This document shows, piece by piece, positions 28,402 through 36,306 of a stretch of DNA of 64,000 nt. This DNA comes from CAWKMN01 sp963850765. Its GTDB lineage: Bacteria > Chloroflexota > Anaerolineae > Aggregatilineales > Aggregatilineaceae. Every line of letters begins with the position of its first letter. Position 1 is the stretch's first letter. Location of the stretch: assembly GCA_963850765.1 (NCBI GenBank), contig CAWKMN010000003.1, forward strand, positions 1,550,001 to 1,614,000. Direction: 5' to 3'. The position numbers and the translations under genes are program-made. The notes under the pieces are model-generated. The model saw only the letters and a list, made by a program, of their open reading frames with translations, was not told where the DNA came from and searched no databases.

Positions 28402-29180
28402 AAGCCCAGCGTCGCCCCGCCATCGATCAGGATCGTCTGCCCACGGATCATAAAAGCCGCGGGCGAGCACAGGAACATCACCACCTCGGCAATATCATCG
28501 GGCGTGAGCACCTGCCCCGCCGGGGTTCGCTCCATCGCATAGGCCAGAATCTCCTCAAACCGTTCGCGCATATTGGGGAAATGCTGCAAGGCATCAGTTC
28601 GGACCATGCCGGCGGACACGGCATTCACCACGATTTTCATCGGCGCGAGCTCGACCGCCAGATAGCGTGTCACTGCTTCAAGCGCCGCCTTCGACGCCCC
28701 TACGACCACATATTCCGGCAGCACCCGCTGCGCGCCAACGCTGGAAATATTCACGATCGCACCGCCGCCGCGTGCCGCCATCAATGGGGCCGCGCGCTGA
28801 GCCAGAAACAGCGCCGCACGGGCGTTAATGTTCAGCGTCCAATCCCACCCTTTAACGCGCTGCTCCATGACGGGGCGGTTGTAACCGGATGCCGCGTTAT
28901 GCACCAGGATGTCCAGCCCGCCGAGTTCTTCCGCCGCCGAATCAACCAGCCGTTCCAGATCCTCGGGTTTGCCAATATCCGCGCGCACGAGGTGGACCTG
29001 CCGGCCCAGTACGCGGATCTCTTCGGCGGCGGCTTCGGCAGTTTCGCGGTTGCGGAAGTAATTCAGCACCACGTCCGCCCCTTCCGACGCAAACCGCAGC
29101 GCGATCGTCTTCCCGATCCCGCGCCCGCTGCCTGTGACTAAAGCGACTTTACCTGCAAATCGGCCCGGCTGTTCGTCCAT
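28398..29180 (-). CDS. SDR-family reductase, FabL-like enoyl-ACP reductase
   Basis: This 260-residue short-chain dehydrogenase has the NADP-binding TGSGRGIG motif (about 17-24) and the NAAS motif. Its active-site spacing is unusual for classical SDRs: Tyr157 and Lys164 are in the Y-x6-K arrangement (EYVVVGASK) characteristic of FabL enoyl-ACP reductases rather than Y-x3-K. The C-terminal MIRGQTILIDGGATL also fits that group. FabL catalyses the last step of fatty acid elongation. No other fab gene is close, so the role is family inference. It is the last gene of a minus-strand run starting at the hydrolase genes. Confidence 0.8.
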   Translation of the reverse strand: MDEQPGRFAGKVALVTGSGRGIGKTIALRFASEGADVVLNYFRNRETAEAAAEEIRVLGRQVHLVRADIGKPEDLERLVDSAAEELGGLDILVHNAASGYNRPVMEQRVKGWDWTLNINARAALFLAQRAAPLMAARGGGAIVNISSVGAQRVLPEYVVVGASKAALEAVTRYLAVELAPMKIVVNAVSAGMVRTDALQHFPNMRERFEEILAYAMERTPAGQVLTPDDIAEVVMFLCSPAAFMIRGQTILIDGGATLGF

Positions 29181-29197
29181 AAACCCGATCCCCCTGG

Positions 29198-30004
29198 CTA
29201 CAATGGTTGTATCTCGATCTCGTCCAGTGCCAATGTCTGTTCTTCCGTTGTATCGATCAGCCCGTACCCGAACCGGCCCTGCGGCGTCACGATGGCGTAC
29301 TGGTTATCGTTCCACGCCACGAAGCCAAGCGGACCGCGCGGCGCGTAAGGCGTGACCAGCACAGTTTCCTCATCGACCCGGAATGTCACGGACTTAGCCC
29401 GCCACGTCAATTCATAGTTGTGCGGCTCGGAAATATCGACCGGCAGCGGCGCTTCGGCTACCCCTAACGCACGCTGACCGATCGGCCACAGCCTGCGAAC
29501 CAGCGCCGGGACCCGCATCAGCAGAAAGCCGATCGGCGCAAAGGGAGCTAGCGCCAGAAACCCTGGCCGCCACGCGTCGATGGTGGCGGCTTTCCAGCCG
29601 TATCCCGGCACACCCTTCGCCAGCGCCATATTGTTCGGCGGCGAGGCAAAGAAAAACCACACGGCGCGCGGCAGTGCCGGTAATCGCGTACCAACCGGGA
29701 CGAAGGGCGCATTCCAGAACCCAAAGCCCGCGGTGCCCTTAAGCTGATCCACGGGGTGGGACGCCCATGCCCGCACGCGCAGCCGCAGCGGGGCGCGCCA
29801 CGGGAAATCGCGCCGCGCCAGCCCTTGATAGTCCGAGATCTGCGCGTCGCTGTACTGATGGCTGCTGGCCGGGCCAAGCACACAGCGCAGCGTACCATCC
29901 ACCTGCTCTAATCGCCCGCTGCCCACTTCGAGCGGTCGCCACCAGGGATTCAGCGCGTCGGCGTCAAACGAATCGCGGATCAGAGCCGGCTTTCCGGTGC
30001 CCAT
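29198..30004 (-). CDS. Uncharacterised protein, lectin/glucanase-like beta fold
   Basis: The 268-residue product has no signal peptide. The opening (IRDSFDADALNPWWRPLEVGSGRLEQVDGTLRC in outline) and closing strands (HNYELTWRAKSVTFRVDEETVLVT...GPLGFVAWNDNQYAIVTP in outline) resemble proteins of concanavalin A-like jelly-roll fold that are fused to or associated with glycan binding. I cannot name a family or an active site. The gene lies between the reductase and the alpha/beta hydrolase on the same strand, 17 bases before the first, and overlaps the extended frame of the hydrolase. Confidence 0.55.
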   Translation of the reverse strand: MGTGKPALIRDSFDADALNPWWRPLEVGSGRLEQVDGTLRCVLGPASSHQYSDAQISDYQGLARRDFPWRAPLRLRVRAWASHPVDQLKGTAGFGFWNAPFVPVGTRLPALPRAVWFFFASPPNNMALAKGVPGYGWKAATIDAWRPGFLALAPFAPIGFLLMRVPALVRRLWPIGQRALGVAEAPLPVDISEPHNYELTWRAKSVTFRVDEETVLVTPYAPRGPLGFVAWNDNQYAIVTPQGRFGYGLIDTTEEQTLALDEIEIQPL

Positions 30005-30023
30005 TGTTTGTCCCGACTTCCAC

Positions 30024-30780
30024 TCAAGCGGATGTCTCCGCCGCCTGCAAATGATCCCACAGGGCGCGGCGGAATGCCTCCGTTTGCTGGCGATGAACCG
30101 GGTGCCCGCAGTCGAACATCATCAGGCGGCCCTGTGCGGTACGCTGCCACGAGATCGCGGCCCCGGAATTCCGGGTTGAGCGTATCGCCGCGCCCCAGCA
30201 TGAGCAGAAATGGGCAGGTGATCCGGTCCGCTTCGTCCAGGCTGACATTGCCGCCGCTGTCGATGATCTGCTTCATGGCGTTGATCCAACCCAGCACCAT
30301 CGGTTCGATATACTGCGGGCCATGCAGCGCGCGCGTCTGTTCGCTGACCCAATCGGCGGGCCAATACCGCTGCAAATACTCGCGCTGGTCTGGCCCAAAG
30401 AAGCCCACCGCGCCCCACGCGGCCACCGACTTCACCAGATCCGGCCGGATGATGGGCATCAGCACGGCCACCTCGCCGCCGTCACTGTAGCCGACGATGT
30501 GCGCGTGCCGGATGCCGAGTCCATCCAGAAACGCTGCCATATCTTCGGCATCGCGCCGGTAAAAATCGCGCGTATAGGTGCGCGGCTTCGGACCGGATCG
30601 ACCATAGCCACGCCGGGTGGGGGCGATCACCCGGTAGTACGGCCGCAGCCACTCGATCTCCGGGCCAAATTCGGCGTCCCACGAGCCGAGCCAGCCATGG
30701 ATCAGCACCACGACGGGCTTAGCCTGATCGCCAGTATCCCCATAGTCGATCGTCGCGCCGTTCGCTTCAATCACCGGCAT
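30024..30780 (-). CDS. Alpha/beta hydrolase, one frameshift near the C-terminus
   Basis: This is an alpha/beta hydrolase-fold enzyme. It shows the oxyanion strand VVVLIHGWLGSW and a nucleophile elbow GYSDGGE, where the catalytic residue is Ser in G-x-S-D-G-G. The acid is likely in GRGDTLNP. The catalytic His region, CGHPVHRQQTEAF, is only found after switching frame near 30143-30165; the unswitched frame runs on into low-complexity sequence and overlaps the next gene. I therefore read the real end as 30024, giving about 250 residues. The substrate is unknown. The frameshift is probably a sequence error. Confidence 0.8.
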
Positions 30781-30786
30781 GCTGGT

Positions 30787-31398
30787 TTACTCCTGCTGGC
30801 TTTCGATACACTGGTTGATCTCCGCCTTGAGATCGAGATCCGGACGAAACACAATGGTGTGAATCCCAAGCGGCTGCGCGCCGCGGATATTGGTCAGGGA
30901 TTCGTCTACCAGGATCGCTTCGCGCGGGCCCACGCCCAGCGTCTGAAGCGCCACCCGATAAGCCGTCGGATCGGGCTTCATCATTCCCATCTGCGCCGAG
31001 ATCAGGACATGATCGAACAGGTCAGCAAGGCCCAGGTCGCGCAGCCGGCTGGTGAGCTGCAGCGAATTGTTGCTCAACAGCGCCACCTGATAACCCTTCG
31101 CGCGAAAATCGCGCACCAGCGCGACGACTTTGTGATTCACGCGATCGCCGCTGAAATAGTCCCGGCACAGCGCATCCACGTCCTCTTTGCGCATATACAG
31201 CAGTTCGGCCACGCCGTTCCAGTAGGCTCTGGGCGTGATGCGGCCTAACTGCGCCTGGATCCAGATGTCGCTGTGGTGGACCGCGCGCTCTACGCTGCCC
31301 GGCGGCAGACCCAGGCGCTCATCCCAGATGTGGCGAAGGCTGTATTCTTCCGTGCGGACCAGCACGCCCACAAAATCGAAGATCAATGCTTTAATCAT
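30787..31398 (-). CDS. HAD-superfamily hydrolase (subfamily IA-like)
   Basis: This 203-residue HAD protein starts at ATG 31398 (MIKALIFDFVGVLV). Motif I retains the nucleophile Asp in FDF, but the second Asp position is Val (D-F-V), as in some YihX-like members where that residue is also replaced. Motif II is LLSNNS, motif III the Lys in MMKPDP, and motif IV ILVDES. It is probably a phosphatase of small phosphorylated metabolites, though the missing acid/base Asp could reduce activity. It lies six bases from the alpha/beta hydrolase on the same strand and is divergent from the YihY gene. Confidence 0.82.
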   Translation of the reverse strand: MIKALIFDFVGVLVRTEEYSLRHIWDERLGLPPGSVERAVHHSDIWIQAQLGRITPRAYWNGVAELLYMRKEDVDALCRDYFSGDRVNHKVVALVRDFRAKGYQVALLSNNSLQLTSRLRDLGLADLFDHVLISAQMGMMKPDPTAYRVALQTLGVGPREAILVDESLTNIRGAQPLGIHTIVFRPDLDLKAEINQCIESQQE

Positions 31399-31468
31399 CG
31401 CTTGTTCTGTGCTAAAGTTTGAACAGGTCTTCCGCGACCTCAACGCAGGCAAAGGTGGGTTTATTATA

Positions 31469-32413
31469 GTGGCAGCTACAACTTCTGAAAAAAAACCGGC
31501 GCGTTCTCACTCGCTGCGCTTTTACGAGCGCTGGTGGATCCTGGCGAACGCGATGACCGATGGCCTGCTTCAGCATATGTGGTGGGCCATCGACCGATTC
31601 TCCAAACATGGCACGCGCGAATCGGCGGCGCTGTCCTACTACGCGATCTTCTCCGTCTTCCCGCTGATCCTGCTGCTGATTGTCGTGATCGGCACGACCC
31701 TCGGACCGGCCGCCGCCCGCAACCAGATCAACGGGGTGCTGCGCCTGTTCCTGCCTAACTCGACCGCCAACTTCTTGCAGGACAGTATCGCTGAGACGCT
31801 CGAACAGCGCGGATCGTTTGGTCTGGTCGCCGGTATCACCCTGCTGTGGTCATCCCTGGGGTTTTTCTCGAATCTCTCGTCGGCCTTGTCGCGCACGTTC
31901 CGCGATCCCAAAGGTTATAACACGTGGCAGTCGCGGCTGTTCGGTCTGGGGATGATGATGGCGCTGGGGGTACTCGTGCTGGCGTCGCTGGCGACCTCGC
32001 TGGTGTTCAGCCTGTTGGATCTGGTCATTTTTTACCAGGACGCCACCTGGATCGCGACCGGGGCGCTGATCGTCCCGCTGAGCCTGAGCGTTGCCATCTT
32101 TGCGTTTCTCTACCGCTTTGTGCCGCGCCGCCGCGTCCGCTGGGATGCGATCTGGGTGGCGGCCTTTGTGGGCGGCGGGGCGTGGGAAGGGGCCAAGCGG
32201 GTCTTTGCCTGGTATCTCGATAATCTCGCCTCGTACAGCCTGGTGTATGGCTCCGTGGCGACGCTGATTGTGCTCATGCTGTGGGTCTATCTGTCCGGCA
32301 TTATCATTCTGCTCAACGCGGAAGTGTGCGTGGCGCTCGACGACTGGATGAGCAAACGCTCGGTCGAGGATCTGCGCGTCACGTATACGGAGCATGTCCG
32401 CCCGGAGTCGTAG
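31469..32413 (+). CDS. YihY/BrkB family inner membrane protein
   Basis: This 314-residue protein of the YihY/virulence factor BrkB family has six predicted membrane segments. The conserved N-terminal pattern RESAALSYYAIFSVFPLILLLIVV is clear, as is the C-terminal LASYSLVYGSVATLIVLMLWVYLSGIIILLNAEV. Family function is not established. The start is uncertain: GTG 31469 follows AAAGGTGG at about 10 bases and gives the fullest plausible protein, with ATG 31553 as the alternative. It is transcribed away from the HAD gene; a 70-base gap holds both promoters. Confidence 0.88.
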   Translation: MAATTSEKKPARSHSLRFYERWWILANAMTDGLLQHMWWAIDRFSKHGTRESAALSYYAIFSVFPLILLLIVVIGTTLGPAAARNQINGVLRLFLPNSTANFLQDSIAETLEQRGSFGLVAGITLLWSSLGFFSNLSSALSRTFRDPKGYNTWQSRLFGLGMMMALGVLVLASLATSLVFSLLDLVIFYQDATWIATGALIVPLSLSVAIFAFLYRFVPRRRVRWDAIWVAAFVGGGAWEGAKRVFAWYLDNLASYSLVYGSVATLIVLMLWVYLSGIIILLNAEVCVALDDWMSKRSVEDLRVTYTEHVRPES

Positions 32414-32438
32414 CGGAGATCGCCGGAATGCGGTTTTT

Positions 32439-32662
32439 GTAGGGGCGTATTGCGATACGCTCCATGGATGTCAAGATAAGGTCAGCATGCCGATGGATCG
32501 TGAGAGTTAGCCCCTCCCCCTGCCCCCTCCCCACAGGGTGGAGAGGGGAAAAGCCCGCCGTCAAGTCCCTCTCCACTGTGTGGGGAGGGATTTAGGAGGG
32601 GCCAACCCGTGAAATGGCGCTTAACTTGACGCATATTGGGCGTATTGCGGTACGCCCCTACG
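32439..32662. repeat. Intergenic palindromic repeat element (copy B)
   Basis: The block opens with TAGGGGCGTATTGCGATACG and closes with its near inverse CGTATTGCGGTACGCCCCTA. Between them are two nested CCCTCCCC / GGGGAGGG stems. The inner 45 bases (about 32560-32604) are nearly identical to copy C near 44290-44335. It separates the convergent YihY and methyltransferase genes. No open frame of interest. Confidence 0.78.
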
Positions 32663-32679
32663 TATCATCATCGAATCCA

Positions 32680-33468
32680 TCAGACGCTCTCGCGCTCCAG
32701 TACGTATACCAGCCCACCCCGCTCAGGATCGAACGGCCGGTCGATGAACCCGTTATAGCGCCCGCAAACGCTCAACCCCACCTGCGCGAACAGCCTGTCC
32801 ATGTCGTGATGCGACGGCCACCACGTCTGCCGCCGGTACTCGCGGCGTTCGTGGCCGGGGCCGAAAACCACTGTCTGCGTATGCGAAACCCGCTCCTGGT
32901 GGTCATAACGCTGGCGGTAGATCGCCGCACCACCCTGCCACTCGTCCCAGTGCTGCGAGCGCGGCGGCAGATCGGTTTCCCAATCGTCCGTGCCGAGCAG
33001 CAGCCGCCCGCCCGGACGCAGCAGATTCGTCACATCCCACAGGGCATCGAGCGCCCGCTCGCGCGTCGGGAACCACGTCAGCAGATTGCCGCAGAACTGT
33101 GCAATCGCATCGAACGATCCGCGCAGCGGCAGCGCCGCAAGATCTGCTTCGACCCAGTGGATCGGGAGCTCCTGGCGCTGAGCGTGGTAACGTGCGAGCG
33201 CCAGCAGTTCGGATGAAAGATCAATGCCGGTCACGTTCAGACCGTGAGCGGCCAGCGGCAGGCTGTGCCGCCCCCAACCGCAGCCCAGGTCAAGAATCCG
33301 GTCGCCGGGACGCAGCCCAAGCTGCCGGAGCGCGAACTGTATTTCAAGGTCCGTATTCTGTGCCCATGCGCCCGGTGAACCGCCGGTGATCATGCGGCGT
33401 GCCCATCCGGCTGCGATCTGGCGATACCAGGCATTATTATCGGTGTAGTCGAGCGTGTGTGCGTACAC
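32680..33468 (-). CDS. Class I SAM-dependent methyltransferase
   Basis: This 262-residue methyltransferase has the SAM-binding motif I ILDLGCGWGRHSLPLAAHG (about 65-83), the acidic loop GIDLSS and motif II/III VEADLAALPLRGSFDAI. A C-terminal beta-rich region with RRQTWWPSHHDMDRLFAQVGL is typical of small-molecule methyltransferases. The substrate is unknown. The frame is open to 33546, but GTG 33468 has AGGAG 7 bases upstream and I prefer it. The nearest upstream gene on this strand is the 29-residue peptide gene at 33.9 kb, with two terminators between them, so they are not clearly one operon. Confidence 0.82.
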   Translation of the reverse strand: MYAHTLDYTDNNAWYRQIAAGWARRMITGGSPGAWAQNTDLEIQFALRQLGLRPGDRILDLGCGWGRHSLPLAAHGLNVTGIDLSSELLALARYHAQRQELPIHWVEADLAALPLRGSFDAIAQFCGNLLTWFPTRERALDALWDVTNLLRPGGRLLLGTDDWETDLPPRSQHWDEWQGGAAIYRQRYDHQERVSHTQTVVFGPGHERREYRRQTWWPSHHDMDRLFAQVGLSVCGRYNGFIDRPFDPERGGLVYVLERESV

Positions 33469-33737
33469 GGCAAAACTCCTGCTGTCCAGGACACACGGGC
33501 GGGGGCGCGTTTCTCCGCATCCCAGGATCGGACAATCCTTAGCCATTGCGTTTTAGCTTGCCCGTGCGTTTTTCCATATTTGTCTGCCCGCCGGAACCAG
33601 TGAATATCCGGCAAATCCACGACGACGCCCATCAAGAGCAGGGACCATAGATAACTCAACGGTTCGTTGTGTGTTACGTGTTACCTGAAATGAACAGAAC
33701 AAACGCGTCTGTTACTGTCGAGAGCCTGCCGCCGCAA

Positions 33738-33769
33738 GAAAAAAGCCGCGAGCGGGAGGCCCACGGCTT
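33738..33769 (-). terminator. Second intrinsic terminator downstream of the small peptide gene
   Basis: On the minus strand AAAGCCG pairs with CGGCTTT around a GC-rich loop and is followed by a T6 run (33743-33738). It lies between the peptide gene and the methyltransferase. Confidence 0.65.
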
Positions 33770-33810
33770 TGGGTTCGATCATGGACTCCGTCATACGGGA
33801 GTCCGCCCAA

Positions 33811-33838
33811 ATAAAAACCGCAGGCGTTGCACCTGCGG
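33811..33838 (-). terminator. Intrinsic terminator of the small peptide gene
   Basis: Minus-strand CCGCAGG and CCTGCGG (33838-33832 and 33824-33818) form a perfect 7-bp stem with a 7-base loop, followed by TTTTTATTT. It begins 26 bases after the peptide stop codon. Confidence 0.85.
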
Positions 33839-33864
33839 CCATTGACTTACATCAGCGAGTAACC

Positions 33865-33954
33865 CTAACGGCATACAGGCGCAATACGGCAAAGATCAGC
33901 TCCGCCGGGAACGTTCTTGGGTACGCGAATCGCGATGTTCATGAAATTAGCCAT
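33865..33954 (-). CDS. Small 29-residue peptide gene (novel)
   Basis: I recognise no family. ATG 33954 to TAG 33865 encodes 29 residues. The first part reads MANFMNIAIRVPKNV, then PGG, then an 11-residue tail ADLCRIAPVCR with two Cys six residues apart. The gene has its own TTGACA/TATACT promoter, an AAGGAG site 10 bases before the ATG and a perfect-stem terminator 26 bases after the stop, which chance ORFs do not have. The PGG/two-Cys layout resembles a leader-plus-core precursor peptide, but no maturation enzyme other than a generic methyltransferase is near. Alternatives are a regulatory small protein or an RNA whose reading frame is incidental. Confidence 0.65.
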   Translation of the reverse strand: MANFMNIAIRVPKNVPGGADLCRIAPVCR

Positions 33955-33985
33955 TGCGCCTTTACTCCTTTCTTAGGATGCTGGC

Positions 33986-34015
33986 AGTATAGCATGGCCT
34001 CTTGAGGATTGTCAA
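33986..34015 (-). promoter_or_regulatory. Strong sigma-70 promoter of the small peptide gene
   Basis: On the minus strand consensus TTGACA (34015-34010) is followed after 18 bases by TATACT (33991-33986). The predicted start is about 25 bases before the peptide ATG. It is one of the best promoter matches in the window. Confidence 0.8.
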
Positions 34016-34057
34016 GCGCTTTATGGAGGACCGTCAATATACGAACCGGCAGGCGCA

Positions 34058-34066
34058 TGTTATAAT
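34058..34066 (+). promoter_or_regulatory. Extended -10 promoter of the acyl-CoA dehydrogenase gene
   Basis: TG-T-TATAAT at 34058-34066, 49 bases before the ATG. The -35 region is poor. It diverges from the small-peptide promoter 43 bases away. Confidence 0.65.
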
Positions 34067-34114
34067 CTGGCTGTTTGCATCTCTAGATTCTTTTCAACAA
34101 AAGGATTTTGAACG

Positions 34115-35273
34115 ATGGACTTTGCACTGACCGAAGAACAGGTGATGGCGCAGGAAATGGTGCGGGAGCTTGCGCGCGACCAGATCTACCCCACCCTCAA
34201 GGAATGGGATCGCAAGCACCAACCTCACCCGGATGTGCTGCCCCTGTTAGCGGAAAACGGCGTTTTAGGGATCAACATCCCGGTTCGTTATGGCGGGCAG
34301 GGCTTTGATTACATCACGTTGGCGCTTGTCTGCGAAGAACTGGAACGGATCGATGCCAGCCTGCGCGTGGTCATGTCCGTTCATGCCGGCCTGAACAGCC
34401 TGGCGCTGCTGCAATGGGGCACCGAAGAACAGAAACAGCGTTTTCTGGTTCCGCAGGCGCAGGGGCGAAAAATACGCCGGTTACGGCCTGACCGAAGCTG
34501 ACGCCGGCAGCGACCCCGCCAATCTGCGCTCGACCGCCCGCCGCGAGGGTGATTGTTACATCCTCAACGGCGAGAAGATGTGGATCAGCCTGACCGCGTT
34601 CGCGCATCATTTCATCGTGTTCGCCAAGACCGATCCCCACGCCGAGCCGCGCCACGCGGGCATCACCGCCTTTATCATCACGCGCGATATGAAGGGCGTC
34701 AGCACCCACGACGAGAAAGGCAAGCTCGGCGTGCGCGCCGGCTCGACCGGCGCGATCGTGATGGAAGACGTCGAGGTGCCGATCGAAAATCGTCTGGGCG
34801 AAGAGGGCGAAGGCTTTAAGATCGCCATGAGCTGCCTGGACAACGGGCGTTACACGGTGGCGGCGGGCGCGACCGGCTGCATCCGCGGCTGCCTGGAAGA
34901 CAGCGTCAAATATTCCAAAGAGCGCCACACCTTCGGCGTGCCGATTGCCGAGCACCAGTTGATCAAGCAGAAGATCGCCTACATGCAGCAGTGGTACGAC
35001 GCGGCGAGCCTGCTGGTCTTCCGGGCGGGCTGGCTGAAAAACCAGGGCAAGCGCAACACGCGCGAAACCGCCGTCGCCAAGTGGTTTGCGACGGATATGA
35101 GCGTCAAGGCGGCGCTGGAAGCGATCCAGCTGCACGGCGCATACGGCTTCAGCGACGAATACGACGTGGAGCGCTACCTGCGCAATGCCAAGGGCGCGGT
35201 CATTTACGAAGGCTCCAGCGAAATTCAGCAGTTGATCCAGGCCGATTACGCGCTGGGCAACCGCGGTCGATAA
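34115..35273 (+). CDS. Acyl-CoA dehydrogenase, one frameshift
   Basis: This FAD-dependent acyl-CoA dehydrogenase (about 385 residues when joined) oxidises acyl-CoA and passes electrons to the electron transfer flavoprotein encoded next. The N-terminal helical domain begins MDFALTEEQVMAQEMVREL. The middle has the family motif YGLTEADAGSD, visible only after the frame changes near 34465. The C-terminal part includes QLHGAYGFSDEYDVERYLRNAKGAVIYEGSSEIQQ, with the usual catalytic-loop Glu in YEGSSEIQ. AAAGGA precedes ATG 34115. Substrate chain length cannot be assigned. etfB and etfA follow on the same strand; a repeat element lies between. Confidence 0.88.
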
Positions 35274-35357
35274 GCCGATCCGCTGCGAGCCGGTGCCGTA
35301 TGATCCTGAATTCTGGCAGAGCGAGGCGTAACACAACAGAGCTTTAAAGGAAGAATA

Positions 35358-35483
35358 ACCACAGAGGGCACAGAGACAAATTTGTTAAGAGAAAAGGCAA
35401 GAAACACCAATCGCGGGGGATGTTTCTCTCTTGTCCTCGTTCTTTACCATGTTTTTCTCTGCGAACTCTATGCCCTCTGTGGT
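35358..35483. repeat. ACCACAGAG inverted-repeat element (MITE-like)
   Basis: ACCACAGAGGGCACAGAG (35358-35375) and its near-inverse CTCTATGCCCTCTGTGGT (35466-35483) flank about 90 AT-richer bases, including TTTCTCTCTTG tracts. The whole 126-base block is palindromic and non-coding. Its base composition differs from the surrounding genes. It lies between the acyl-CoA dehydrogenase and etfB. Confidence 0.75.
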
Positions 35484-35517
35484 GAAATGCTTTTTCTTTT
35501 TGTAAGGAGGGAATCAC

Positions 35518-36306
35518 TTGCACGTCGTTGTGTTGACCAAAAATACGCCGGATACCGAGGCGACCGTCTCGGTGAAACCCGATGGCAGCATCAATTTTGG
35601 GGATAAGCTGGTCATCAATCCCTGGGACGAATACGCAATCACCGAAGCGATCCTGCTGAAGGGCGCGCATAATGTGAAAGTCACGGTGATGACGGTCGGC
35701 CAGGAAGAGCACAATGAAGCCCTGAAGCACGGCCTGGCGATCGGCGCGGATCAGGCGATCCGCATCTGGGACAAGGCGATGGCCGGCGGTTACGACAGCC
35801 TGGTTTATGCCAGAGCCGCCGCCGCCGCAATCAAAAAACTAGGGGATGTCGATCTGGTCATTTTCGGCAAGGAGCTGTCCGATCTCGCCGCTGACCAGCA
35901 CATCTTCCAGACGGCGCGCAAGCTCGGCTGGAATGCGCTCGGGTTCGTCGCCAAGATCGAAGCGGTGGACTTCAACGCCAAGACGATCCGCGTCCGCCGC
36001 ATGACCGACCAGGGCATGCAGATCACTGCCAGCCGCCTGCCCGCCGTCATCAGCGTGCTAAAGGACATCAACGAGCCGAAATATCCGACCTTTATCGGCA
36101 TCCGCAAAGCAGCCAAGGCGGAAATTCCCGTCTGGGGTGCAGCCGAACTCGGCCTGGACGCGGCGGCGCTCGCGCCCAACACCAAGCTCGTCCGCTACCA
36201 GGAACTTCCTAAGCGTGAAGGGGTCGTTGAGATGATCGACGGCGCATCCGCGCAGGAGAAAGCTCAAAAGCTGGTCGATAAGCTGATCGAGGAGAAGATT
36301 CTATGA
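35518..36306 (+). CDS. etfB: Electron transfer flavoprotein subunit beta
   Basis: This 262-residue beta subunit of ETF binds AMP and carries electrons from acyl-CoA dehydrogenases to the quinone pool. Typical segments are HVVVLTKNTPDTEA, the NPWDEYAITEAILLK stretch and VDLVIFGKELSDLAADQ. The C-terminal SRLPAVISVLKDINEPKYPTF is conserved. The start is TTG 35518, supported by AAGGAGGGA seven bases upstream; no ATG gives a better fit. It overlaps etfA by four bases (ATGA). Confidence 0.95.
   Translation: MHVVVLTKNTPDTEATVSVKPDGSINFGDKLVINPWDEYAITEAILLKGAHNVKVTVMTVGQEEHNEALKHGLAIGADQAIRIWDKAMAGGYDSLVYARAAAAAIKKLGDVDLVIFGKELSDLAADQHIFQTARKLGWNALGFVAKIEAVDFNAKTIRVRRMTDQGMQITASRLPAVISVLKDINEPKYPTFIGIRKAAKAEIPVWGAAELGLDAAALAPNTKLVRYQELPKREGVVEMIDGASAQEKAQKLVDKLIEEKIL

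Noticed and set aside
33700..33812. A 37-codon minus-strand frame beginning ATGACGGAGTCCATG between the two terminators downstream of the small peptide gene.
   Set aside because: Its sequence spans the second terminator hairpin and T run, it has only a weak GGCGGA upstream, and it lies after a strong terminator. Probably a chance frame.
33769..34005. Plus-strand 78-codon frame in the gap before the acyl-CoA dehydrogenase.
   Set aside because: It is antisense to the small peptide gene, its promoter and its terminator, and has no binding site or recognisable motif.
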